DNA of 64,000 nucleotides. It comes from Plantactinospora sp. BC1 (GTDB lineage Bacteria; Actinomycetota; Actinomycetes; Mycobacteriales; Micromonosporaceae). The stretch is taken from positions 7,936,001 to 8,000,000 of the forward strand of contig NZ_CP028158.1 of the NCBI RefSeq assembly GCF_003030345.1, written 5' to 3'. A model generated the notes under the pieces. The model saw nothing but the letters and a program-made list of their open reading frames with translations, was not told the DNA's origin and ran no database searches. Below are positions 26,305 through 35,403 of this stretch, in pieces (position 1 is the stretch's first letter; the number at the start of each line of letters is the position of its first letter). Position numbers and translations under genes: made by a program.

Positions 26305-28086
26305 GTGGACCTCGAAGCCGGTCACGGCGCTGCCTTCGGAAGCGCCCGCCCGACGGAGATCACGCTGAGCAGACGGCTGCGCTCGTTGCTGTCCTGGCCG
26401 TCCGCTGAGGACGATCCGGTGACCCAACTGGTCCGGGCACACCGCAGCGTGCACCCGAGCGCCGACGTCGGAGTGCTGCGCCGCAGCTACGCCATTGCCG
26501 AGAGCATGCACCGGGGGCAGTTCCGCAAGAGCGGCGAGCCGTACATCACGCATCCGCTGGCGGTGGCGCAGATCTGCGCCGAGTTGGGGATGGACACCGT
26601 CACCCTGGTCGCCGCGCTGCTGCACGACACCGTCGAGGACACCCGCTACACCCTCCAGGCGCTCACCGGTGACTTCGGACGCGAGGTGGCGCACCTGGTC
26701 GACGGAGTGACCAAGTTCGACAAGGCGTTCTACGGCAAGGCCGCCGAGGCCGAGACGATCCGCAAGATGATCATCGCGGCGGGCAAGGACGTCCGGGTCC
26801 TGATCATCAAGCTCGCCGACCGGCTGCACAACATGCGTACCCTCGACGCCCGCTCGCTCGCCTCGCGGGCCCGGATCGCCCGCGCCACCCAGGAGGTGCT
26901 GGTCCCGCTCTGCGACCGGCTCGGCATCCAGGCGCTCAAGCGCGACCTGGACGACGTGGTGCTGCGCCACCTCGAACCCGAGGCGTACGCCCGGATCGAC
27001 GAATACGTCAAGAGCCGGCCGGACTGGGCCGGCTATCTCGACGACGTGGTGGCCCAGGCCAAGGTGGTACTCCGGCGCGACAAGATCATTTCCACGGTAC
27101 GGCGCCGGGACCGGCACTACTACTCGATCTGGAAGGACACCGTCGCCCGGGACCAGACCACCCCGTTCGACCTGCCCCGGATCGCGATCGTGGTGGACGG
27201 GCCGGACACCGACTGCTACGCCGCGCTCGGCTCGATCCACGGCCTCTGGCGGCCGGTCGCCGGGCGGTTCAAGGACTACATCGCCGCGCCGAAGAACAAC
27301 CTCTACAAGTCCCTGCACACCACGGTGATCGGTCCGGACGAGCGGACCGTGGAGGTGCTGATCCGGACCAAGACGATGGACCAGTCCGCCGAGTACGGCA
27401 TCGCCGCCGACTTCCGCTTCCCCAAGCCGGGGGTGGACGCGGCGGGCAGCGCCGAACAGCTCGACTGGTTGCAGCGGGTGCTCAACTGGGAACGGGACAC
27501 CGCCGACCCGGCGCAGTTCCTCCAGTCGCTGCGCTGCGACCTCGCCGAGACCCAGATCCAGGTCTTCGCCGAGGGTCGGCAGATCGTCCTGCCGGCCGGC
27601 TCCACCCCGGTCGACCTGGCGTACGAGCTGGGCCCGCACCGGGGCGACCACTGCCTCGCCGCGAAGATCAACGGCCGGCTGGCCCCGCTCTCCTCGGAAC
27701 TGGACGAGGGCGACGTGGTCGAGATCTTCAGCGAGACCGACGCGCAGGGCGAGTTCGACCTCGCGGTCGCCCCGCCGGGGCCGCGCAAGGAGTGGCTCGG
27801 TTTCGTCAAGTCGCCGCACGCGCAGATGCAGATCAACCGCTGGTTCGCCGACCACCAGGAGCCGGCGATCTCGATCTCAGACAAGGTCCGGCTGGGTCGG
27901 GCCACCATCGGGCTGACGCTGCGCAAGCACGACCGGGGGCTCGCCAACGACCTGCCGCTGCGCCGGCTCGCCGAGGAGCAGGGCTATCCCGACCTGGAAA
28001 CCCTGCTGGTCGCGGTGGTCGACCGGACGGTCGAGCCGGACACGGTGGTCGAACAGTTGATCGCGATGGTGGACCACCAGGAGTGA
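26305..28086 (+). CDS. RelA/SpoT homologue, hydrolase-competent but with altered synthetase motifs
   Basis: (p)ppGpp metabolism enzyme of the long RSH type, 593 residues. HD hydrolase domain: RKSGEPYITHP (His83), LLHDTVEDT (His107-Asp108, Glu111-Asp112), KLADRLHNMRTL, all canonical. Synthetase domain about 235-370 keeps GRFKDYIAAPKNN, YKSLHTTV and the Glu of EVLIRT, but the usual GR-x-KHxYSI reads RRDRHYYSI, the DL-x-x-x-R strand has Ala at the Arg position (DLPRIAIV), and MH..AEYG.AAHW reads MDQSAEYGIAADF. A TGS domain (about 405-465) follows; a C-terminal ACT is not evident. GTG 26305 has GGAGG 9 nt upstream. Probably a second RSH (RshA-like) besides a main Rel elsewhere. Confidence 0.9.
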   Translation: MDLEAGHGAAFGSARPTEITLSRRLRSLLSWPSAEDDPVTQLVRAHRSVHPSADVGVLRRSYAIAESMHRGQFRKSGEPYITHPLAVAQICAELGMDTVTLVAALLHDTVEDTRYTLQALTGDFGREVAHLVDGVTKFDKAFYGKAAEAETIRKMIIAAGKDVRVLIIKLADRLHNMRTLDARSLASRARIARATQEVLVPLCDRLGIQALKRDLDDVVLRHLEPEAYARIDEYVKSRPDWAGYLDDVVAQAKVVLRRDKIISTVRRRDRHYYSIWKDTVARDQTTPFDLPRIAIVVDGPDTDCYAALGSIHGLWRPVAGRFKDYIAAPKNNLYKSLHTTVIGPDERTVEVLIRTKTMDQSAEYGIAADFRFPKPGVDAAGSAEQLDWLQRVLNWERDTADPAQFLQSLRCDLAETQIQVFAEGRQIVLPAGSTPVDLAYELGPHRGDHCLAAKINGRLAPLSSELDEGDVVEIFSETDAQGEFDLAVAPPGPRKEWLGFVKSPHAQMQINRWFADHQEPAISISDKVRLGRATIGLTLRKHDRGLANDLPLRRLAEEQGYPDLETLLVAVVDRTVEPDTVVEQLIAMVDHQE

Positions 28087-28126
28087 AGGGTCTGCCCCGG
28101 GACACTCACCGGGTCGGCTTGCCCTC

Positions 28127-28132
28127 TAGCCT
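28127..28132 (+). promoter_or_regulatory. -10 box for leaderless NUDIX gene
   Basis: TAGCCT, 6 nt before GTG 28139; no ribosome binding site follows. Confidence 0.5.
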
Positions 28133-28138
28133 GGTCCG

Positions 28139-28675
28139 GTGATCTCCCGCCGCTCGTCGACGCGCGCCGTCGGCTACAAGATCTTCTATCGTCTGCCCAT
28201 CGGGGTGCGTCGCCGGTTGGTCCGACTGGCGGTGCCGAAGTACATCGTCGGCGCGGTCACCCTGGTCCACGACGCCGAGGCGGCGGCACCGGGCCGGATC
28301 CTGCTGCTGCGCCAGCCACCGGGTCGGAAGTGGACCCTGCCGGCCGGGCTGCTCCAGCGCCGCGAGAGCCCGCTGGTCGGCGCCGCCCGCGAACTGCACG
28401 AGGAGACCGGCATCAAGCTGCCGTTGACCGAGTTCGAGCCGGCGGTGCCGAACGCGGTGGTACACCTCAAGGGCTGGGTCGACATGGTCTTCCAGGTACG
28501 CGTCCCGGCCTCGACCACCGAACTGGTGGTCGACGGTGCCGAGGTGTTCGAGGCCGCCTGGCACCGGCTCGACGAGCTGCCTCCGCTCAGCACCGCGACC
28601 GCCCGACTGCTCGCCCACTACCGGATCGGCCCGCTCGCCGAGACCGACCCGGCCGGCACACCGCCACCGTCGTGA
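28139..28675 (+). CDS. NUDIX hydrolase
   Basis: Hydrolyses a nucleoside-diphosphate-linked compound; substrate unknown. 178 residues; the Nudix box G-x5-E-x7-RE-x2-EE-x-G is intact (starts GLLQRRES, ends RELHEETGI, about residues 79-101), preceded by WTLPAGLL. GTG 28139 has no ribosome binding site; TAGCCT 6 nt upstream suggests leaderless expression. The stop overlaps the start of the nucleotidyltransferase gene as GTGA, so the two are coupled and may act on nucleotide sugars. Confidence 0.9.
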   Translation: MISRRSSTRAVGYKIFYRLPIGVRRRLVRLAVPKYIVGAVTLVHDAEAAAPGRILLLRQPPGRKWTLPAGLLQRRESPLVGAARELHEETGIKLPLTEFEPAVPNAVVHLKGWVDMVFQVRVPASTTELVVDGAEVFEAAWHRLDELPPLSTATARLLAHYRIGPLAETDPAGTPPPS

Positions 28676-29601
28676 CCACCGCGCCCGGCCCGGGGCCGCA
28701 CACCGACCCGACGCAGATCGCCTCCGGCCCGCCGGCTGCCGTGGTCGAGGTCTGTGCCGTGGTGCTGGCCGCCGGGGAGGGCCGTCGGCTCCGCCCGCTC
28801 ACCGAGCACCTGTCGAAGGCGCTCTGCCCGGTCGGAAACGTGCCGTTGCTGGACCGGGCGCTCGGCCGGATGTCGGCGCTCGGCTTCGACAACCCCGCGA
28901 CGGTCGCGGTGAACGCCTGCTACCTCGGTGACCAGGTGGTCCGGCACGTCGGCGGCCGGGCCGCCCTCTCGGTCGAGCCCGGCGACCCGCTCGGCACCTC
29001 CGGCGGGGTGGCCAACCTGCGGAACTGGATCGACGGCCGGGGCGTACTCGTCGGAAACGCCGACGCCTATCTGGCCGCGCCCGACACGCCCCCCGGGCCG
29101 GACGTCGCCGCGCTGCTCGCCGGCTGGGACGGCACGACGGTACGGCTGCTCGGCCAGCCGGTCGACGGACCACCCCGTCCCGGCGACTTCGGCCGGCACC
29201 GCTTCGCCGGCTTCTCGCTGCTGCCCTGGGCCCGGGTCCGCGACCTGCCGGTCGAGCCGGCGGAACTGGTGCACACGGTCTGGCGCCCCGCCGAGGAGGC
29301 CGGTGAACTGGAGGTGGTCGAGTTCGCCGGTTGGTACCTCGACACCGGCACGCCCGCCGACTACCTGGCGGCGAACCTGCACGCGGCAGGCGGCGGCAGC
29401 CTGGTCGACCCGACCGCCGAGGTGACCGGCGAAGCCCGGGCGGCGGTGGTCGGCGCCGGTGCCGTGGTCCTAGGCAGCATCGAGCGCTGCGTGGTCTGGC
29501 CCGGCGGCCGGGTCCGGGCCGACGAGCGCCTGACCGACGCGATCCGGGTCGGCGACACCCTGACGGTCCCGGCACCCGCCGCCCCCGCGTCGGGCCGGTA
29601 G
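28672..29601 (+). CDS. Sugar-1-phosphate nucleotidyltransferase family protein
   Basis: 309 residues. N-terminal nucleotidyltransferase domain with the pyrophosphorylase signature AVVLAAGEGRRLRPLTEHLS followed by KALCPVGNVPLLDRAL, then DPLGTSGGVANL and VLVGNADAYLA (metal-binding Asp in place of the usual DGD pattern). A short C-terminal left-handed beta-helix-like repeat (DPTAEVTGEARAAVVGAGAVVLGSIERCVVWPGG) resembles GlmU/ManC-type tails. Likely makes NDP-mannose or NDP-glucose; specificity cannot be read. Start GTG 28672 overlaps the NUDIX stop (GTGA). A 23-bp copy of its stop-codon region recurs 53 bp downstream. Confidence 0.88.
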   Translation: MTTAPGPGPHTDPTQIASGPPAAVVEVCAVVLAAGEGRRLRPLTEHLSKALCPVGNVPLLDRALGRMSALGFDNPATVAVNACYLGDQVVRHVGGRAALSVEPGDPLGTSGGVANLRNWIDGRGVLVGNADAYLAAPDTPPGPDVAALLAGWDGTTVRLLGQPVDGPPRPGDFGRHRFAGFSLLPWARVRDLPVEPAELVHTVWRPAEEAGELEVVEFAGWYLDTGTPADYLAANLHAAGGGSLVDPTAEVTGEARAAVVGAGAVVLGSIERCVVWPGGRVRADERLTDAIRVGDTLTVPAPAAPASGR

Positions 29602-29658
29602 CCGCGAACCCCCGGACGAAGCCCTGCCGGCCGGTCCCCGCGTCGGGCCGGTAGCCGC
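29583..29658. repeat. 23-bp direct repeat duplicating the stop-codon region of the nucleotidyltransferase
   Basis: Identical 23-bp copies at 29583-29605 and 29636-29658 (core gcgtcgggccggtagccgc). The first includes the last codons and TAG stop at 29599-29601; the second lies in the spacer. Confidence 0.9.
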
Positions 29659-29764
29659 CACCCGCCGGGCGACGCTCTAGCATGGGCGGGCAGCCCGACA
29701 CGGCACCCGATCTCCGCCCGGCGCGGGCTGCGCCAGCGAGCACGTCGACGAGAGGAGTCCACCG

Positions 29765-30052
29765 GTGATCACCGCGATCGTCCTGATCGACTGCGCCACC
29801 GACTCGATCCCCGAGGTGGCCGAGACGCTGGCGGCGGTGCCCGGCGTCAGCGAGGTCTACTCGGTCGCCGGCCACGTCGACCTGATCGCCGTCGTCCGGG
29901 TACGCGAGTTCGAGCAGATCGCCGAGGTGATCGCCGGACGGATCTCGAAGGTCCCCGGCGTGCTGGGTACGGAGTCGCACATCGCCTTCCGGGCGTACTC
30001 CCAGCACGACCTGGAGGAGGCGTTCGCGATCGGTCTCCCCGACCCGGACTGA
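29765..30052 (+). CDS. Stand-alone AsnC/Lrp-type ligand-binding (RAM) domain protein
   Basis: 95 residues forming one alpha/beta sandwich of the Lrp/AsnC C-terminal type (MITAIVLIDCATDSIPEVAE, GVSEVYSVAGHVDLIAVVRV, FRAYSQHDLEEAF) without any DNA-binding N-domain. Such proteins bind amino acids and may modulate full-length Lrp regulators or enzymes. GTG 29765 has GAGAGGAG about 8 nt upstream. A similar short gene sits near trpD/cytochrome genes in other actinobacteria. Confidence 0.92.
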   Translation: MITAIVLIDCATDSIPEVAETLAAVPGVSEVYSVAGHVDLIAVVRVREFEQIAEVIAGRISKVPGVLGTESHIAFRAYSQHDLEEAFAIGLPDPD

Positions 30053-30089
30053 CACCGGCCAGGGCTGCCCGCCGCCTGGCCGAACACCG

Positions 30090-30105
30090 GTTACCCGACA
30101 GTAAC
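30090..30105. promoter_or_regulatory. Inverted repeat GTTAC-N6-GTAAC in hydrolase promoter
   Basis: GTTAC (30090-30094) and GTAAC (30101-30105) flank the expected -35 position of the TACGCT promoter at 30116, so a bound protein would compete with RNA polymerase. Confidence 0.35.
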
Positions 30106-30115
30106 ATGAGCCGGC

Positions 30116-30121
30116 TACGCT
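30116..30121 (+). promoter_or_regulatory. -10 box for leaderless alpha/beta hydrolase gene
   Basis: TACGCT, 6 nt before ATG 30128. Confidence 0.5.
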
Positions 30122-30127
30122 CGCCGG

Positions 30128-31039
30128 ATGACCAGCACTCCGGACCAGCCGCCGCAGCCGACCCCGCCCTCGCAGCCGGACTCCTCGCAGCCGGGCTACG
30201 AGGAGTCCTTCGTCGACCGTGACGGCGACCGGATCGCCCTGCGCAGCTATCCCGACCCGGTCGGCGCGCCGGAGGCACCGGTCGTGCTGCTCTGGCCGGC
30301 GATGGGGGTGCGGGCCAGCTACTACGCGCCGTTCGCCGCCGCGCTGCGCAGCGCCGGTCTGGCCGTGGTCGTGGCGGACCTGCGCGGCACCGGCGCCAGC
30401 ACCCCGGCACCGAGCCGCGCCTCCCGGTACGGCTACGCGGAGCTGGCCGGCGACGTCGGCGCGGTACTGGAGAGCCTGAAGCCTCGGCTCGACGGCCGGC
30501 AGCGGATCCTGCTCGGCCACTCGCTCGGCGGGCAGGCCGCGCTGCTGCATCTGGCGCTCGACCCCAGCACCCCGGTCGACGGGTTGGCCCTGGTCGCGGT
30601 CGGGCTGCCGTACTGGCGGGCCTATCCGGACCGCCGTCTGGCGATGCTCGCCGGCACCCAGCTCATCCACGGCTGCGCGGCCGTCCTGGGCAGTTGGCCG
30701 GGGTGGGGCTTCGGCGGCCGGCAGGCGCGCGGGGTGATCCGGGACTGGGCCTACACCGCCCGGACGGGTCGCTTTCCCCGACTGGACGGGGTGGATGTCG
30801 AGGCGGCCGTACGGGAGGTGCGCACCCCAGTGCTGGCGGTCAGCGTCGACCACGACCAGTACACGCCGCACGGGACCGTCGACTACCTCTGCGACAAGCT
30901 GGTCGCCGCCCCGGTCCGGCGTACCCGTTACACGCTCGCCGAGAGCGGCACCCGGCTCGACCACTTCACCTGGGTACGCGCGTCGGCGCCGGTCGCCGCC
31001 CGGGTGGCGGAGTTCGTCGCCGACCTGCCGCACCGGTAG
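30128..31039 (+). CDS. Alpha/beta hydrolase (serine hydrolase family)
   Basis: 303 residues. A Pro/Gln/Ser-rich N-terminal tail of ~22 residues precedes an alpha/beta-hydrolase domain with VVLLWPAMGVRASYY (oxyanion region), nucleophile elbow GHSLGG, and a late His in TRLDHFTW. Unlike the hydrolase-fold protein at 4.9-5.7 kb, the catalytic Ser is present. Substrate unknown; lid sequence WPGWGFGGRQARG is Trp/Gly-rich. Leaderless start suggested by TACGCT 6 nt upstream. Ends at a hairpin shared with the convergent DUF4142 gene. Confidence 0.88.
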   Translation: MTSTPDQPPQPTPPSQPDSSQPGYEESFVDRDGDRIALRSYPDPVGAPEAPVVLLWPAMGVRASYYAPFAAALRSAGLAVVVADLRGTGASTPAPSRASRYGYAELAGDVGAVLESLKPRLDGRQRILLGHSLGGQAALLHLALDPSTPVDGLALVAVGLPYWRAYPDRRLAMLAGTQLIHGCAAVLGSWPGWGFGGRQARGVIRDWAYTARTGRFPRLDGVDVEAAVREVRTPVLAVSVDHDQYTPHGTVDYLCDKLVAAPVRRTRYTLAESGTRLDHFTWVRASAPVAARVAEFVADLPHR

Positions 31040-31078
31040 CCTCCGCCGCCGCTTCGGTCACCGGCGCGCTGACCCGGC

Positions 31079-31114
31079 GACGGGTCCCCCGGCGTAGCGG
31101 CCGGAGGACCCGTC
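31079..31114. terminator. Bidirectional hairpin between hydrolase and DUF4142 genes
   Basis: A 14-bp stem with one mismatch pairs 31079-31092 with 31101-31114 around an 8-nt loop, in the 99-bp gap between convergent stops. Confidence 0.65.
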
Positions 31115-31138
31115 ATGCCGCCGCGTCGCGGCGGCGGA

Positions 31139-31798
31139 TCAACTGATGGTCGGGCTCGGCGTCACCGTGCCGCCCGGCGTCGGAGCGCCGGAGCTGATTC
31201 CCGGACTCGGTGCCACCGTGGTGCCACCGGGGATCGGGATGCCCAGACTCTGGGCGACCGCCACCAGCGCGTGGTGGTGCGCCTGGAGCACCGGAGCCGC
31301 CTGCTGCGCCACCTGCTTGGCCGACGGGTCGGAACCCTGGGTCAATTCGGCCTGTACGAGCTGCATCGCCTGGGTGTGCGCGGTGAGCTGCGCAGTGACC
31401 CACTGGGTGTCGAAATCCGTACCCGTGACGTTCTGCAACTGGTTGATGACCGCCTGCTGCTCGCTGGTCACCTTGTTCGGCAGCGTCAGGGAGGCCGCCG
31501 AGGCGACGCTCTGCACCTTCTGGTCGAGCTGGGTGTGGTCCGTCACCAACCGACCGCCGAGGTCCTTGACCTCCTGACTCGCCCCCTTCTGCTTCGCCAG
31601 GTTCCCGGTCGCGATCTCCGCGAGGTTCACCTGGTGAATCGACTGCAGGAACTGCCTGTCCTGCGCCGACAGCGAAGCGGACGGCGTGGCCGACGGCGTC
31701 CCCGACGGTGCGGCAGCGGCGCTGTACGCGGCACCCGCCGGTACGAGGCCGAGCACCGCCATCGAGACGAGCACGCCCAAGCGTTTGACGACCAACAT
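31139..31798 (-). CDS. Secreted DUF4142 (ferritin-like helical) protein
   Basis: 219 residues with an N-terminal signal peptide (cleavage likely after AYSAAAA, near residue 30), a Ser/Pro/Thr linker, and a DUF4142 domain of long helices beginning LSAQDRQFLQSIHQVNLAEI with KDLGGRLVTDHTQLDQKVQ. The C-terminus is a Pro/Ser/Thr tail (GGTVTPSPTIS), as in cell-wall-exposed actinobacterial proteins. DUF4142 is widespread and of unknown function, often stress-linked. ATG 31798 has a strong GGAGGGGGG upstream. Confidence 0.92.
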   Translation of the reverse strand: MLVVKRLGVLVSMAVLGLVPAGAAYSAAAAPSGTPSATPSASLSAQDRQFLQSIHQVNLAEIATGNLAKQKGASQEVKDLGGRLVTDHTQLDQKVQSVASAASLTLPNKVTSEQQAVINQLQNVTGTDFDTQWVTAQLTAHTQAMQLVQAELTQGSDPSAKQVAQQAAPVLQAHHHALVAVAQSLGIPIPGGTTVAPSPGISSGAPTPGGTVTPSPTIS

Positions 31799-31988
31799 GT
31801 TTGTTCCCCCCTCCGTCGTTGAACTTCGGGGGTACCCGGTTGACCCCTACACACGCGGACCGATGCCACCCGACATCACACGCCCCCACCACCCCGCCCC
31901 GGTTCGGCGAGGTCGTGCCCTTTCCGCGAGGTAGTGCCCCTCGACCGACGCCGAGGGCTCTCTTCTGCGAAAGAGCGGGATATCCGAG

Positions 31989-33050
31989 TTACAGCTCGGC
32001 GGCCTTGGCGGTCTTGGCGATCTCGACCCAGGTGTCGAGGGTGCGGGCGGCGGCGCCGGAGTCGATCGACTCGGCCGCCCTGGCCAGGCCGTCCCGCATC
32101 GCGGGGAGGAGGCCGCCGGAGAAGCTGCCGTGGGCGGCCAGGGCGGCGGCGGCGTTGACCAGCACCGCGTCGCGGACCGGGCCACGCTCGCCGGCGAGCA
32201 GCCGGCGGGTCACGTCGGCGTTGAAGGCGGCGTCGCCGCCGCGCAGGTCGCCGGGGGCCGAGCGGGGCAGGCCGAGGTCGGCGGCGTCGGCCAGGGTCTC
32301 GGTGACCCGGCCCTCGTGCGCGATCCAGAGCCGGGTCGGCGCGGCGGTGCTGAACTCGTCGAGCCCGTCCTCACCGCGCATCACCAGCACCGAGTCGCCG
32401 CGCTGGGCGAAGACCTCGGCCACCACCGGAGCCATCCGGGAGTCGAAGCAGCCGACCGCGCCGGAGCGCGGGCGGGCCGGGTTGGTCAGCGGGCCGAGGA
32501 AGTTGAAGACCGTCGGCACGCCCATCTCGCGTCGCGGCACCGCGGTGTGCCGCATCCCCGGGTGGAAGCGGGCGGCGAAGCAGAACCCGATGCCGACCTC
32601 GGTCACGCAGCGGGCCACCCCGGCCGGGCCCAGGTCGAGCGGTACGCCGAGGAATTCGAGCAGGTCGGCGGCGCCGCACGAGGAGGAGGCGGCCCGGTTG
32701 CCGTGCTTGACGACGCGTACCCCGGCGCCGGCCACCACCATCGCGGTCATCGTGGAGATGTTGACGGTGTGCGCCCGGTCGCCGCCGGTGCCGACCACGT
32801 CCAGCGCGTCGACCCGGAGCGCCTCCGGCAGCTCCACCAGGGTCGCCCGGCCCAGCATCGCCTCGACCAGGCCGGCGAGTTCGGCCGGGGTCTCGCCCTT
32901 GGCCCGCAGCGCCGTGGCGAACCCGGCGATCTGGGCCGGGGTCGCCGACCCCGACATGATCTCCCCCATCGCCCACGCGGTGTCGGCGGTGGAGAGCTCC
33001 TCGTCGCGCAGCAGCGCGGCGAGCAGGTTGGGCCAGGTCCGTTCCCCCAT
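31989..33050 (-). CDS. trpD: Anthranilate phosphoribosyltransferase
   Basis: Second dedicated step of tryptophan synthesis: transfers phosphoribosyl from PRPP to anthranilate. 353 residues matching TrpD throughout: N-terminal helices, PRPP site [71 protein letters not shown] and acidic metal site GEDGLDE. ATG 33050 has GGGAGG 5 nt upstream. Stands apart from other trp genes, next to the cytochrome genes as in mycobacteria. Confidence 0.97.
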   Translation of the reverse strand: MGERTWPNLLAALLRDEELSTADTAWAMGEIMSGSATPAQIAGFATALRAKGETPAELAGLVEAMLGRATLVELPEALRVDALDVVGTGGDRAHTVNISTMTAMVVAGAGVRVVKHGNRAASSSCGAADLLEFLGVPLDLGPAGVARCVTEVGIGFCFAARFHPGMRHTAVPRREMGVPTVFNFLGPLTNPARPRSGAVGCFDSRMAPVVAEVFAQRGDSVLVMRGEDGLDEFSTAAPTRLWIAHEGRVTETLADAADLGLPRSAPGDLRGGDAAFNADVTRRLLAGERGPVRDAVLVNAAAALAAHGSFSGGLLPAMRDGLARAAESIDSGAAARTLDTWVEIAKTAKAAEL

Positions 33051-33111
33051 GCGGGCCTCCCGGGCGGGGCGGGTGGTGGGCGGTGTGTGGTGGTGTGCGT
33101 GACCCGGAGCC

Positions 33112-33522
33112 CTAGGAGCGCGCGCTCGCCCCGCTGGCGCGGGCGCGGAGCAGGCCGGCCACGGTCTGGCCGGTGGTCACCGGGTCGAGCGGGTGCACGA
33201 GGGTGGCGTCCACCTGGGCGTAGGCCGCCAGCCAGCGGTCGGCGGCCCGGGCGATCACCACGCAGGTCGGCGGGGCGTCGTCCCGGTCGTCCTTGATCTG
33301 CCGGGCGATGCCGAGCCCGCCGGTCGGGCTCGCCTCGCCGTCGAGCAGCAGCAGGTCGATCTCGTAGTCGTCGACCAGCCGGATGCACTCGTCGTAGCTG
33401 GCCGCGTCGACGAACTCGACGGTCAGGTCGGCCGCCGGCCGGGTGCCGACGGCGAGCCGCATCCGGTCCCGGACCTCCGGGTCGTCGCTGTAGAGCAGGA
33501 CGGTGTATTGACGATCGCTCAT
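33112..33522 (-). CDS. Stand-alone response-regulator receiver domain protein
   Basis: 136 residues, one receiver domain with no output domain: [18 protein letters not shown] (acidic pair SDD), phospho-acceptor Asp in [15 protein letters not shown], then VIARAADRW and a C-terminal basic tail. The switch Lys expected before the last helix is not evident (VHPLDPV), so phosphorylation may be altered. ATG 33522 is the likely start (GGGAG about 12 nt upstream); GTG 33540 is also in frame. It lies between trpD and the cytochrome-oxidase assembly gene, so a link to respiration control is possible but unproven. Confidence 0.82.
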   Translation of the reverse strand: MSDRQYTVLLYSDDPEVRDRMRLAVGTRPAADLTVEFVDAASYDECIRLVDDYEIDLLLLDGEASPTGGLGIARQIKDDRDDAPPTCVVIARAADRWLAAYAQVDATLVHPLDPVTTGQTVAGLLRARASGASARS

Positions 33523-33666
33523 CGGTCGCTGGGCTCCCACCTCGTAGCTGCCCGCCGATCGTACCGGTCGGCTCCGGAGCCCGGCCGGCCCGCCCGGCGT
33601 CCGGGGCCGGCACCGCCCGAATCCCGGGACATCCGGTACGCCGGCCGCGCTGCCCGGCCCGCCCCG

Positions 33667-34620
33667 TTACACCGCGGTACCGGCGGCGCGTTCCCGGGCC
33701 TCCTGGCGGTCCAGTTCCCGGTCCGTCCGGCGCGCCTCCCGCTCGGACTGCCGCACCCACTGCACCACCAGCACGCCGAGCATGGTGACGCTGACGAACT
33801 CGCCGCCGGCCCAGAGGATGCCGCCGGCGACCTTCTGGTCGTTCCACGGATCGGACCAGGCCAGCGCCAGGGACGGGTACCAGTCGCCGCCGAAGAGCGT
33901 GGTGCTCTGCATGACGGTGAGCCCGAGCACGGTGTGGAACGGCACCGAGAGCACCATCAGCAGGGCCCGGGCCGGGTACGGCCAGCGGCCGGGCAGCGGG
34001 TCGAGCCCGACCAGCGGCCAGAAGAAGAGGCAGCCGGTGAGGATGAAGTGCGCGTGCACCAGCTCGTGGCCGAACGAATTCTCCAGGGTCCACCGGTAGA
34101 GCCCGGAGAAGTAGAGCACGAACGGGTTCACCACGAAGATCGCGTAGGCGAAGAGCGGGAAGGTGAAGACCCGGGCGACCCGGCTGTGCAGCACCGCGAG
34201 CAGCCGCTTGCGCGGCGCCTTGCCGAGGGTACGCAGCGCCAGCGTCACCGGCGCGCCGAGGGCGAGGAAGATCGGCGCGACCATCGACAGCACCATGTGC
34301 TGGACCATGTGCACCGAGATCAGGGTGGTGTCGTAGGCGCCCAGCCCGGTGAGCGTCACCGCGGCGATCCCGCCCAGCCCCGGCCCGAGGAAGAGCACGG
34401 TGCGCAGTACCGGCCAGGAGTGGCCGCGCACCCGCAGCCGGTGTACGCCGTACAGGTAGCAGGCGGCGGCCAGCACCAGGCCGACGGCGAGCCAGCTGTT
34501 CAGCGTGGCCTCGGTGAAGATGGTCGAGACGGTGAACGGTGCCGTCTCGGCGCCCCCACCGGCGAGAACGGCCGGTGCCGGGGGCACCGCCGAGGCGGTA
34601 CCGGGATCGAGGTGCAGCAC
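33667..34620 (-). CDS. CtaG-like cytochrome c oxidase assembly protein (caa3_CtaG family)
   Basis: 317 residues with about seven transmembrane helices and conserved His motifs typical of the family: [55 protein letters not shown]. These proteins help insert copper into cytochrome oxidase. The C-terminus is a basic/acidic cytosolic tail. GTG 34620 has no ribosome binding site, but TAGCCT is 6 nt upstream, so the mRNA is probably leaderless. Divergent from ctaE across 108 bp, fitting co-expression with the oxidase. Confidence 0.92.
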   Translation of the reverse strand: MLHLDPGTASAVPPAPAVLAGGGAETAPFTVSTIFTEATLNSWLAVGLVLAAACYLYGVHRLRVRGHSWPVLRTVLFLGPGLGGIAAVTLTGLGAYDTTLISVHMVQHMVLSMVAPIFLALGAPVTLALRTLGKAPRKRLLAVLHSRVARVFTFPLFAYAIFVVNPFVLYFSGLYRWTLENSFGHELVHAHFILTGCLFFWPLVGLDPLPGRWPYPARALLMVLSVPFHTVLGLTVMQSTTLFGGDWYPSLALAWSDPWNDQKVAGGILWAGGEFVSVTMLGVLVVQWVRQSEREARRTDRELDRQEARERAAGTAV

Positions 34621-34626
34621 GTTTTC

Positions 34627-34632
34627 AGGCTA
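34627..34632 (-). promoter_or_regulatory. -10 box for leaderless ctaG-like gene
   Basis: TAGCCT on the minus strand, 6 nt before GTG 34620. Confidence 0.55.
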
Positions 34633-34716
34633 GGCCAGACGAACCGGGCGGGGGACGTCACCCCGTCCGACGAGGCAGTTAGGCCACCCCGACGATGGGC
34701 GATGCCGATCAGGGGC

Positions 34717-34722
34717 AATAAT
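34717..34722 (+). promoter_or_regulatory. -10 box for leaderless ctaE-qcrCAB transcript
   Basis: AATAAT, 6 nt before GTG 34729, in the shared divergent promoter region. Confidence 0.5.
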
Positions 34723-34728
34723 GACCGC

Positions 34729-35328
34729 GTGACTGCGGCCTCAGCCATTGACAAGAGCCGGATCCACTCGCTGACCCGTCCCAACATGGTCAGCGTCGGG
34801 ACGATCGTGTGGCTCTCGAGCGAACTCATGTTCTTCGCGGCGTTGTTCGCGATGTACTTCTCCATCCGGGCGGCGGCGCCCGAGCAGTGGGAGAAGCACA
34901 CCGAGGTGCTGAACATCCCGTACGCGACGACGTTCACGGTGATCCTGGTGCTCTCCTCGGTCACCTGCCAGATCGGCGTCTTCGCCGCCGAGCGGGGTGA
35001 CGTGCACGCGCTGCGCCGCTGGTTCACGATCACCTTCGTGATGGGCCTGATCTTCGTCCTGGGTCAGCTCAACGAGTACCGCGAGCTGGTGCACCACGGC
35101 GTCAAGATCAACGCAGACGGGTACGGGTCGGTCTTCTACCTGACCACCGGCTTCCACGCGCTGCACGTGACCGGTGGTCTGGTGGCCTTCATCATCTTCA
35201 TGATCCGGACAACCATGGGCCGGTTCACCCCGGCGCAGGCGACCTCGGCGATCGTCGTCTCGTATTACTGGCACTTCGTCGATGTGGTCTGGATCGCTCT
35301 GTACGGCATGATCTACTGGCTCCAGTGA
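34729..35328 (+). CDS. ctaE: Cytochrome c oxidase subunit III
   Basis: Membrane subunit of the aa3 oxidase in the actinobacterial bc1-aa3 supercomplex. 199 residues, five transmembrane helices as in the short subunit III form: [20 protein letters not shown] (conserved Glu), [30 protein letters not shown] and [23 protein letters not shown] 34729 has no binding site and is preceded by an AATAAT box 6 nt upstream. First gene of the ctaE-qcrC-qcrA-qcrB operon; qcrC follows after 75 bp. Confidence 0.97.
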   Translation: MTAASAIDKSRIHSLTRPNMVSVGTIVWLSSELMFFAALFAMYFSIRAAAPEQWEKHTEVLNIPYATTFTVILVLSSVTCQIGVFAAERGDVHALRRWFTITFVMGLIFVLGQLNEYRELVHHGVKINADGYGSVFYLTTGFHALHVTGGLVAFIIFMIRTTMGRFTPAQATSAIVVSYYWHFVDVVWIALYGMIYWLQ

Positions 35329-35403
35329 TCTTGGTCATGTCACGTTCCGCCCCGTTGCCCCGTCCCTGAGACAAGGTCGAGAAAACCGTTAAGGACACAG
35401 GCC

